DNA of 64,000 nucleotides from Astrocystis sublimbata (taxonomy: Eukaryota > Ascomycota > Sordariomycetes > Xylariales > Xylariaceae): assembly GCA_022453515.1 (NCBI GenBank), contig JAJNNY010000105.1:1-64000 (forward strand), given 5' to 3'. Of this stretch, positions 53,952 through 64,000 are shown piece after piece; within the stretch, counting starts at the first letter, position 1; each line of letters opens with the position of its first letter. The notes below the pieces were generated by a model, which saw only the letters and a list, made by a program, of their open reading frames with translations, searched no databases and had not been told where the DNA came from. Made by a program: the position numbers and the translations under genes.

Positions 53952-55877
53952 ATGGCTTCATCGAAAATGAGATCCTGCCTAGCTAGTGTTTGGCTTGTCG
54001 CCACAGTTGTGCGAGCACAGCAATTGTTCGTAACAACGACTGGTTATACTGAGCGACCCCAATGCACACCCTCGACTACCTCGCCCTCGTACTACTCTCA
54101 GCCCTTCTCTTTCACACTGAATGACACTGTCAGGTAAGGGTCTATCTAGTTCTACGAATTGGGCAATCAACTAATACACTCCAGATATGCGACGTCAGTG
54201 CCTGCTCCAACTTCAACTCAAACATACGCGCAGCCATATTCGCAAGCGGTCAAGCACCTTGCTACGCCACCTGTGACTACAACATGGGGCAGTTACCTAC
54301 CCGAACACACTGCGATTGACGCCACAGACACAGATGATCCATACGGTCAGGCTGCGTGGTCTTCCCTATGGCAAGATGTGAAGCTTGACAACTACACGAC
54401 AATTGGCTTGTACTCGACAACTGTCAGCCCCACGCCCATTCCCAGCAGTGAACTAGTTCTACCTCCAAAGGACTATTTCGGGCCGACGGACTGCTACAAT
54501 TTCCCAGAAGACTTCATTTTTGGAGTTGCGGGCAGTGCTGCTCAGATAGAAGGAGCAATCACCCTCGAGGGGCGAGGCCCTACCCTCATGGAAAAGCTTG
54601 TTGGTCCTGAGAAACCCAAGAATTACGTGACGGCTGAGAACTACTTTCTCTACAAGCAAGACATTCAACGCCTAGCTGCCATGGGTGTCAAGTATTACAG
54701 CTTTTCAATCTCCTGGGCGCGAATCCTGCCATTTACACTGCCGGGCACGCCCGTGAACCAGGAGGGCATCGACCATTACGACGACTTGATCAACACAGTC
54801 CTCGATGCTGGCATGCAACCAGTTGTGACGCTATTCCACTTTGACACCCCATGGGTGTTCGTGTCCAGCGAGAACCTTACGGCTCCAGTAGAATACGGCT
54901 TCAATAACGGAGGATACCAGAACGAGACCTTCGTCGACGCCTTTGTCAACTATGCACAAATAGTGCTTACCCACTACGCCGACAGGGTGCCTATGTGGGT
55001 GACCTTCAACGAGCCCTATATCTACGCTTTCAACTTTGCCGGAGCCAACAATGTCGTGCACGCGCATGCGCAGGTGTATCATTTCTACCACGATGTCCTG
55101 AAGGCGGCGGGCAAGATGGGAATCAAGTTCAACGACAACTTCGGCGTTCCTCGCGATCCCAAGAATGCTAGTGATATAGAAGCCGTCACCCGATTCCAGG
55201 AGCTCTTTCTCGGCGTCTTCGCCAATCCCATATTCCTCGGCCAGCAATACCCAGACTCAGCACTCAACACCCTCCCTGGCGCGCGGCCCCTCAGCGACAA
55301 AGAGCTGAAGTACATTGGCAACACGTCTGATTTCTTCGGCGTTGACCCTTACACCATAACCGTCGTCTCCGAGCCAGCCGAGGGCATCGACGCTTGCGCG
55401 AGCAACCACACGGCGTCCAACACGCTGTGGCCGCTGTGCGTGGTGCAGGAGACGATGAACGTATACGGCTGGAACGTCGGGTACCGCTCGCACAGCTACG
55501 TGTACACGACGCCGACCTATCTGCGGGAGTACCTGAACTACCTCTGGAACACGTTCCGCAAGCCGGTGCTCGTGGCCGAGTTTGGGTTCCCGGTGTTTGA
55601 CGAGGCCGACAAGGACCTGCCGGACCAGTTGTTCGACACCCCGCGCAGCACCTACTATCTCTCCTTCATGTCCGAGATCCTCAAGTCGATCAACGAGGAT
55701 GGCGTGCATGTGATGGGCGCCTTGGCTTGGTCGTTTATCGACAACTGGGAGTTTGGGGACCTCACGCAGCAGTTCGGCATGCAGGTCTTGAATCACACGA
55801 CGCAACAGCGTTTCTTTAAGAAGAGTTTCTTTGATATAGTTGACTTTGTAGGTGCGCGGCTATCATCCTGTACTTAA
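53952..55877 (+). CDS. Secreted GH1-family beta-glucosidase-like protein (about 624 aa)
   Basis: Glycoside hydrolase family 1, expected to release terminal sugar from beta-glucosides outside the cell. Exon 1 53952-54133, exon 2 54185-55877; intron 54134-54184 (GTAAGG...CTCCAG); 1875 bases. Signal peptide CLASVWLVATVVRA after MASSKMRS (or start at 53967). A Thr/Ser/Pro-rich segment of about 110 residues precedes the catalytic domain, which begins FPEDFIFGVAGSAAQIEGA. Acid/base motif TFNEP is present. The nucleophile region reads VLVAEFGFPVFDEA, where classical GH1 enzymes have TENG, so the Glu is kept but the motif is divergent. The aglycone-side block LAWSFIDNWEFGDLTQQFG is also altered from WSLLDNFEW. 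Several N-glycosylation sites. 3' end only 47 bp from the stop of the convergent polyketide synthase. Confidence 0.9.
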
Positions 55878-55924
55878 ACTTGTAGCAATCACAGCTATTG
55901 TGTACAAAGCATGAGGAGAATAAT

Positions 55925-58900
55925 CTAAGACCCCAATTCTTTCTGTGCTCGCTCTATCCCCGCAACTGCCACGCTGCCCAGCTCTTCTAATGTGCATGTC
56001 TTTCCTAAGAGAAGGGATAACGGAACATCGGTCATGAATGTCTGATAAAGCCAGGTTCTGAACTCGGCACCAAGCATGCTGTCCATTCCGTACGCCGCCA
56101 ATGGCTTCTCGGCCGCCATCGCCTCTGGTTTCATCAGAACCAAGTTCGCAAACCGATGACGAACATGGCTCAAGACCGCTTCATCTAAGGTCTGACCTGC
56201 TTCCATGCCCTTCGAGATCTCTGTAGGCAGGCCCCCTGCCTTCCCGTACGTCGAGGAATTGCTGACGTTGTCGCCCAATGCCGTAGCAAGAAGGCCAGAA
56301 CGCGAGTCCCTCAGGACAGGATGGTTTCCCTCAAAACCCTTCTTGCGCAATTCCTGGATGCCAGCGGCCTCCAACCCTGTCAAGAAGTGCGAAGCGGCCA
56401 ACTTGTCGTAGGGATTACTGATGCCCATCGTCGCACCAGCAGACGAAAGAGCAATATCAATGATTTGTAGAAGGTCGTCAGAGTTGATGGGCTGGATTCC
56501 CTTGCGAAGGAGGAGCGCCTCGATGTCCGGATTATCGTGCAGATAACCAATCTCGGAAATCATACCCAGACCGACCGAGATACCAGGTATCTTCTGGAGT
56601 CGTAGGTAGCGAGCGAATATGTCGAGGAAGTAATTCCCCGCGCAGTAATTTGCCTCGGTAGCAGTACCAACGCTGCCAGATACTGACGAAGTCATCAGAA
56701 AAAAGTCTAGATCAGCAATTCTGTGACTTTCTTTCAGAGCATTGTATAGATTCCAAGATCCCTTCACCTTAGGATCTATACCCGTGTGCCAGTAGTTGGT
56801 CGACATATCTGCGAAGATGGCCTCGTTGAGGCCCATAGCGGCCTGTACCACCCCGCCAATGCTGCCCAATGCTGCGCCTGCACCAATGACTGCTTTTACG
56901 TTGGACTCGTTGCATACGTCTCCTGTGACGACGGCAGACTCGACGCCAAGTAGATCGAGGTCTCGTATCAAGTTCTTGGCTGCTGACTTCTGCAAACCAG
57001 AGCGGCCCAGGAAGGCGAACTTCGCTGCGCCACGGCTGACCATCCAACGAGTGAGGGTACGTCCCAACCCGCCGAGGCAACCTATCATCACATAACACTT
57101 CTTGGGGTCGAACGAGGTTACGTATTTCTGCCTCTGGACCTTGATCTCGGAATCCTGGGTTTCAAAGTTGATAGCGATTTTCCCAATGCGGTTGCGCGAT
57201 GCGAAGAGGCGGAAAGCGTTGGTGACCTTAGAAATATCGAAGACCCTGAGTGGCATGGAAGCCGCAATCTTGCCTTCGTGGTAGAGCTGCATAACTTGAG
57301 ACAAAAGCGACTGCCAAAGCGCATGATGCCGCTCGCTGTAGTAGAGTTGGCTGAGATCAAACGCGGTGAATGTTGTGCTGTTGAGGAACTGGTCCATTCC
57401 AAGTCTGCCAGCAGTGGAAATATCGACCTTGCCGATCTCGATGAAACGGCCAAAATCAGCAACGCATTTCCATGTAGCGTGGAGTTGCTCCCCAGTCAGC
57501 GAATTGAGGACAACGTCAACGCCCCGTCCTTCAGTAGCCTGGAGAATCCCTTCGAGGAAGGATGTGTCGCGGGAGCTAAAGATATTCGTGGGATTTATAT
57601 CGAAAGTTTTGATAAGGTAGTCTCTCTTCTCGTCACTTGATACTGTTGTAAAAACCTGATTCGCCGCTCAATTAGCATTCATATCTAAAACCAAACGGGT
57701 CCAGTAATAAGTGATCGTTGATTAATCTTACCTCGGCACCAGCAGCCAGCGCTACTTCGATGGCGGCGATACCAACACCACCAGCCCCAGAGTGTATCAA
57801 TATGGTCTCTCCGGCTTGTATTCGGGCCCGGTAATGCAACGCATACAGAGCTGTAGAATACACGACTGGTAGAGTGGCGCATATATCAAAGCTATCCATG
57901 CCCTCAAGCTTGTGACATGCCCATGTAGGCAATGTTTGGTATGTCTGGAAGTGCATCGGCGCCATGGCCACAACGCGGTCGCCGATAGCAAAGTTGGTGA
58001 CATCAGATCCGATTTGTACCACGATACCTGTACACTCAAGTTGACAGGTTGCATTCTGAGTCTCGACTCGTCCTGCAAGGACATAGAAGTCTTTGGCGTT
58101 GACTCCTGCTGCTCTCACCTGGATACGAATATCCCCAGGTGAAAGTTGCGACGGCGGTTCTTGTTGATTGAAGAAGATACTGTCGAACTGGCTAGGGCGC
58201 TCAATAGCCAGTCGTGCATCCTTCGCCTCATCTAAGCGCAAAGTCAAAGGTTCAAGGCCTTGCTTGTTTCGGAACAACATGTTCACACCATCATCCGGCA
58301 CAAATCGACTGACGTGGACAACACCATTCTGTTGAACGAATTCCATGTCTGGCCGCGGTCCTTCTTGGGTCAATACTGACAGTAGATTCCGGACTGTGAC
58401 ATCTATGTCTGTGTCTGGATCGTCAACGTCATAGGTGTAAAACTTGAGCGAAGGCTGTTCCATGCCTACAGCTCTAGCTAAGCCAACCGCAAGGGCTGAG
58501 TCGGGCTTTTCTCCCTGTAGGGCATTTCCGCTGGTAACCCATATTAGAGATGTTGCGTTCTCAGTCATCAACTTTACGCGTTGCATCTCCTGGTCAGATA
58601 TAGTGCTTAGGAGAGGAGAGTGTAGTTCACATAGATTGAAGACAGTGGTGTCTCGAGCAACCTTTTCTGTGGTAAGGTCATTCAGGGTGGTACGTGTCAC
58701 TTCGCATCCCTGGACGAGTTTCAGACCATCTATCAATGCTGATCCTAGTTGTGAACTTTCTCTTTCGACAACCAAGAATTTGCGCTTTTGTAGTGGCTCC
58801 GGGATTGGTGTCCGTGGTTGACGAGCGACAATGAGAGCCATATCGTGAGCAAGAGGGAGGTGAAGGTAGGACAGTCCGCTTGACTCGATGAAGTCGACTT

Positions 58901-61900
58901 CAGTCTGTGATCCGAAAATCACAATAGACGCACCGTCATCCAGGAGATTAACTATACTTGACAGGCGGCTCTCAATCCAGGGTCCTGCTGCCGGGACCAG
59001 AACAAGGTCATAAATACCAGTTCCAAGGCTCGTTGCTTGTATAGAACGCTGGTCGGTCTCAAGATCGACGAGTCCACCTAGAAGGGAGCTATTCGAATCG
59101 AAGTACCCCGTAGTGTAAGTTGAGAAACGACTGAAGTCACTCTGAGAAGACAAAATGTGCAAGAAGAGGAGTGTCAATTCGTGCTCGCTATTCTCGAGCT
59201 CGAGGATCCGCGCTTGTGGCTCTTTATGAACAAGCAGATCGAGCACGCCCCCAAACTTGATCATAGATGCGTCAATCGTGGACGGTGATTTCTCTTGCGA
59301 AAAACCCTCGACGAACTTTTCCAAAGCTGTGGCTGGCATGAAGCCAAGACCGTAGATGTCTGGCTTCCAGAGTAGCCGTAGCACAGGATGCCGCTTCTCC
59401 GCTTTGCTGACTGACATAGTTCCGGCGGAGTAGGGCAGCAGCTTAGTTTTATCGAACTGCACCACCACTGTACCATCTGGTTGAACAAGCTCTGCTCCGG
59501 CTTCCAAGGATCCAAAACCGGTCCTCTGTACAAGAGAGTTGATGTGGCATGGAGAGCCCGATGAAGTAGTAGCCGTGTTTATGACTGCTGACGTGATTCG
59601 AGTCGGTACCACAGCTCGGAGGTCGCTAGGTATGCCACTTGCTGCGGAGACAGCTGCCAACTGGAATAGCAAGTCGAGAGTTATGGGATGTACTGGGTAT
59701 TCGGTTGTTACATCATCGTCAGAGACAGTGAGCAAAGGGGCGTCCGCGGCGCAAAACAACCCTGATTTCAAACGTGGGGTCTCGAAGTGGGTGGCTGTTT
59801 GGAATTTCGGCCCATAATTGAGACCCTGTTGTGTCAGTCTCTCATACCACGTGCGCTTCGCCGTAGGCTCAAGTGAATCGTCGGGCGGCTGATACTTCGA
59901 TGTCAACTTGGTTTTGGTGCTGTGCATAGCTATGGAACCGGTGGCATGGGAGATGGATGACCCGTCCGAGTACGTAGAGACGTTGAAATCCCACCATATC
60001 GACGACGTTTCTGTATTTGTGAGGTTTAGTTTGTGAAGTGAAAAGAATATCTCTATTTGTGAGAGTTGTTCAGTGGGTAGGGCGAGTGCGTTTGTAATAT
60101 TGACGTTGGAAAATGCGAACGACGGCCACATATCCCTGTTCACATTTTGAACTTGCATAGTAGCCTCCATGGCCATTGCCAAGTACCCAGCACCTGGGAA
60201 AACAATTGTATCTCCAAGTTGGTGATCTTTAACCCAGGGGATATCGTCAATTCGGAGTATGTTTCGAAAGATGAAATCGCTCCCATTGCCCCCGGGCATC
60301 AAAGATCCTAGTAATTCATGCCGTACATGTGCACGCTGGCGACACTCAATACTAGATCGGCTCTCCGTCCACAACAGTTTCTCGTAGTTGAAGCGGTATG
60401 GTGGGAGGTTGGTCACAACGCGGTGGGCACGCTTTGAATCTTGGAGACAAGTACCATTCACTTTAGACCAATTGACACTGCAACCCTGCAACCACAGGGA
60501 ACCAATGAAGCCCAAGATGCTCTTGAGAGCGCACGTGTTCCGTTTGATAGGAGCAGCGTACTTGACTTGAGTTCCCGGAATGTTCGCTTCGGCCAATGTT
60601 TGCTTGATTGGAAGTTCCAGAGACGAATGCGGTCCCAACTCGACGAAGACAACACTAGACTGTTGCTGAATGAAGCTAATCGCGGGTGCAAAGCGTACCT
60701 GACTTTCGAGGTTTTGGCGCCAGTAGGAGGCCCCGAAGTCCGAGGACTTGATACCCACGGTTACTGATGATACAAAACTCGGGTTATGTTGCACCCTAGT
60801 AAATTGACCTAGAAAAGGCAACACTTCGTTGAGCATGTCTTCGTATTTCTGGCCCACTCTCGACATGTGGTGAGAATGATATGCCTGGCCACCAGTCTTC
60901 AGTTTTTTTGCAAACACTCCTTTTTGTGTGAGCACGGGCATAAGTGTTTCGACTGCAGTATCGTCCCCAGAAATAGTTACGCCTTCTGGCGAATTGACAC
61001 AAGCGACCGTCAGTTGCTCGCTGAGTCCGTTTGCGACAATCTCATTTGCAGCATGAGTCTCAGACAATCCCACCGCCATCATGGAGCCTTCTGTTTTTGT
61101 GGAAACGTCAGAGTATGCCTTGGAAATAACGTGTCCACGGTAGTAAGCTATAACGATTGCCTCTGCGGCCGAAAGGTACCCAGCCGCAAAGGCCGCGGCG
61201 ATCTCTCCGGATGAGTGGCCGACGGTGAATGTCGGCACAATATCCCAGGTGGCAAGCAGCTGAATAAGAGCTACCTGGATTGCTGTACAGCAAGGCTGAG
61301 ATCTTTCTGGTTGATGAATCAAATCTCCATCGTCCGTATTCATGATTGCGTCCTGAAGCAACCACGACGGTGCATGTGGGAGTGCCTTTAGTGCCATGTC
61401 CATTTCGGCGATAGCATGCCGAAAGATGGGAAACTCTTCAAACAGCTCACGACCCATTCCGGGCCACTGAGATCCCTGTCCCGTGAAAACGAAGACGAAT
61501 GGTAGGCTATGGTTGTTTGTGGGGGTCGCCGATGCAATAAATTTGTCTGGATGAAATACTTGTTGGATGTTGTCCGACCGCGAAGCAATGAAAAAGCCTC
61601 TAGCGGAGAAGTGCGTGCGCCTGGATCCTAAAGTATAGGCGAGGTCTAACAGGTCGGTATTGCCAAAATCAAAGTCGGCAAAGTCTGCAACCCGAGCCTC
61701 CAGTGACGGCGAAGATGCTGCTGACAGAGGTATAATGATTTGAGACTGAGTGGCCACCAGATGGTCGTGCGCATGGCCCGAGGGAGTTGGGTGCAATAGC
61801 GGGGAAGAAGCTTCTTCCAGAATACAATGCGCGTTGGCGCCGCCATATCCAAATGAATTTATTCCTAACAAGTGATCAGTTGCATGTTTCCCCCTGTAAC

Positions 61901-63514
61901 AAGAGTGTTGTGCTTACCGACTCGTCGCGGCCGGAAAGACGAGTCTGGCCAGTCCGTTAACTCGGTTGGAATCGCGATGTGACGCTCCTCGACCTTAAGC
62001 TTAGGGTTTATCTTTGTCAAGCCATGCGTTGGTGGAAGCAGACCTCGCTCCATTGCTAAAGTTGCCTTAATGATGCTAGAAATGCCGCTCACGGCCTCAG
62101 AGTGTCCCACATTTGTCTTGACTGAGCCTACCAACTGTGTGGAGAAGATCATGTTAGCTGAGCTCTCCTTATCCCACATCATAGAATTTGCTGGACCGTA
62201 AGAAGGAGGAAGGCCGGGGCATCAGTAATTGAAAGGCTTTATACATACGAGAGGATTTGCACTTGTCCGTTGAAATACGTGAGCAAGAGCCTCGATTTCA
62301 ATAGCGTCTCCAACTTTGGTGCCTGTGCCATGGCATTCGACATAGGCAATGTCGTCGGGATCCAGATTTGCTCTGGTCATGGCGTTTCGAACTACCGATA
62401 CTTGGCCGTCCAAGCTAGGCAGACTCACCCCAGTGGTATGGCCGTTTCTGTGGTAGCGAAACACGTCAGATACAGATTCAAGACCTCTTCGTGACACCAT
62501 GCTGAAATACTTACGCATTGATAGCACTTCCTCGAATTACACTTCGAATTGGATCGCCATCAGCGATCGCATCGCGCAATCTTTTGACGTACAATGCGCC
62601 AACTCCATCAGCACGACCATACCCATCTGCTGAGACATCGAATGTATGACAAGTGGACGTGGCCGAGAGAACACCGGCTTTCATAATCGAAACGTGTTGC
62701 TCGGGAGACAGGATAAGATTCGCACCAGCCACAATTGCTGCATCGCATTCAAAACTCTGAAGCGCTGCACATGCGAGGTGCAGGCAGTACAGGGAAGACG
62801 AACAAGCCGTGTCAAGAACGAGACTGTAAATCACTGGTCAGTCCTCACTATGCAGCTTTCTCTCATTCTGTTGGATGTACCTGGGGCCTAATAGATTGAA
62901 AACATGACTAATCCGGTTTGCTAGTATAGTGGTTCCAGAACCCGTAGCAGTGTAATGATGGGCACTGCAAGAAGCATCTTAGTTAGAGTTGTTCATTCGT
63001 AACAAGGAACTGAGAAACTTACTAATCAAACTCCTTCCGCTGCATGACTTGAAAGTCCTCCGTGAAGTTGCCCACAAAACAGCCGGTGTTCGATCCCGAT
63101 GCTTTGTCGAGGGATATGCCGGCATTTTCAAGGCACCTGAAAACAACTTCGAGCAATTTCCTTTGCTGAGGATCCATATACGTCGCTTCCAGGTTGTTTA
63201 TGCTAAAGAAACTGTTTTCAAAGTCGCGAATATCATCTTGAATAAAATAGCCACCCTTCATAGGAATGCTCCCTGGGCGATTCGTGCCCTGCGGATGATA
63301 GAACCCATCTATGTTGAAACGCGATTTTGGCACATCGCATTGGGCAGATTTGCCTGTCGATATCAAATCCCAGAACTTTTCCGGGGAATCAGATCCCCCC
63401 GGCAGATGACAAGCTATGATAGTCAATTAGCCTGTTGCAAGCAATATCTTGAACAGGGGTCGTACCAAAGCCACATATAGCTACTAACTCCGAATCGTAA
63501 GTTTGGGAAGGCAT
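55925..63514 (-). CDS. Highly reducing type I polyketide synthase (KS-AT-DH-[MT relic]-ER-KR-ACP), about 2370 aa
   Basis: Iterative enzyme building a reduced polyketide chain; product unknown. Exons: 63514-63466, 63413-63023, 62964-62881, 62823-62515, 62447-62249, 62134-61918, 61864-57732, 57655-55925; 7113 bases, every joint in phase. KS: start MPSQTYDSELVAICGFA, active Cys about 182 in DTACSSS, His in VECHGTGT and in KTNVGHSEA. AT: GQGSQWPGMG (about 545), Ser about 634 in GHSSGE. DH: His about 964 in VKDHQLGDTIVFPGAG. The methyltransferase region (about 1260-1430) has lost the GxGxG SAM motif (ARILELENSEHEL) and is short. ER: VRAAGVNAKDF and HSGAGGVGIAAIEVALAAGA with intron 57731-57656 inside. 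KR: GCLGGLGRTL, TSSVSGSVG, NYCAGN. ACP at the end: AAYGMDSMLGAEF, Ser for phosphopantetheine. No thioesterase, as usual for this class, so a partner in trans is expected outside the window. Confidence 0.95.
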
Positions 63515-64000
63515 GGTGTAAGAAGTTCAAGGTGCATGTACGCATTTCATAAGGAGGTTATGTTGCTTGAGGGTTCTGGTGTCTTAGTAGTTGGTGTCCC
63601 CTTCCAAGCTTTGTGGCGCCGTTCCTGACTTTGCAGCGTTAGAGTTGAATGCACCACTTGGTGGTAATCGATTGTATTACAATATTTAAATAATTCAATC
63701 AGTGAAGTGCTAAGTGCTAGTACTAAAAGTATCGTTGTTAAAGAAATATAAATAGGCAAAGGCTCATCAATATACGTCGCCCAAGCCCTCAACCTATAGG
63801 ATAGAGAAGATATTTACTCAAGACTACCGCTATCGGCTGGAAGCGGTGTGCTTTGATACAGCACTTGTCTAGCTACGGAGTTGCGTTGACAGCCCAGCGT
63901 ATGTGTTGAGGTGGCGTTTTAGGCATACACTTAGTGCTAAGGTGTCGATAATACAGATACCTTATCAGGATGCCGATGCTCGGCGCTGAAAAAGTGTTGC
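63515..64000. other. Upstream region of the polyketide synthase
   Basis: Promoter side of the PKS to the window edge. A TATTTATA-like word on the coding strand lies about 235 bp before the start (63744-63756). No gene seen. Confidence 0.4.

Noticed and set aside
62136..62182. Possible extra coding sequence MMWDKESSANMIFSTQ
   Set aside because: It lies within the PKS intron 62248-62135; reading it as protein would break the KS between SANPL and LVGSVKTNVG.

Overview
The window is nuclear DNA of a filamentous ascomycete (Pezizomycotina). Most genes are broken by short GT-AG introns of about 50-115 bp with CTAAC/CTGAC-like branch sites. The gene content is also typical: a highly reducing polyketide synthase, a CYP65-type P450, a LysM effector, and DUF3176, DUF3716 and rhodopsin-like membrane proteins. 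The mixture of a chitin-binding effector, secondary metabolism and sugar/acid uptake suggests a plant-associated or saprotrophic species, probably a Sordariomycete. That last step is inference; no species call is made.

Layout. 1-2.9 kb: 5'-truncated protein kinase fused to ankyrin repeats. 3-9.4 kb: accessory stretch with a short telomere-like repeat, an MFS transporter pseudogene (nonsense plus frameshift), a LaeA/UMTA-like methyltransferase with a frameshift, and an alpha/beta hydrolase; it looks like a decaying metabolite locus. 10-21 kb: mostly housekeeping (indoleamine 2,3-dioxygenase, ESCRT-I Vps23) plus two low-complexity proteins. 22-27.5 kb: LysM effector, an intact 8-exon P450 and a DUF3716 protein. 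28.1-30.0 kb: a complete DNA transposon with perfect 43-bp terminal inverted repeats, a TA target duplication and a disabled transposase. 30-45 kb: CoA-transferase III, a DUF3176 protein with a solo LTR in its first intron, a rhodopsin-like membrane protein, a 10-exon amino-acid permease, a GFA-domain protein and a second alpha/beta hydrolase. 45.9-47.7 kb: mitochondrial DEAD-box helicase. 48-52 kb: SDR dehydrogenase (apparent frameshift), monocarboxylate-type MFS transporter and a cysteine-rich small protein. 54-63.5 kb: secreted GH1 beta-glucosidase, tail-to-tail with an intact HR-PKS of about 2370 aa that reaches the right edge, so any cluster continues outside.

Splice models were built by hand from donor/acceptor motifs, reading phase and family motifs. 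For the genes with exon lists the summed exon lengths are divisible by three, except the SDR, which is one base short. No tRNA, rRNA or CRISPR array was recognised. No completely new system was proven. The most unusual items are the P450 lacking the I-helix acid-alcohol pair, the solo LTR tolerated inside an intron, the freshly bounded but dead transposon, the HR-PKS with an eroded methyltransferase domain, and the divergent GH1 nucleophile motif.
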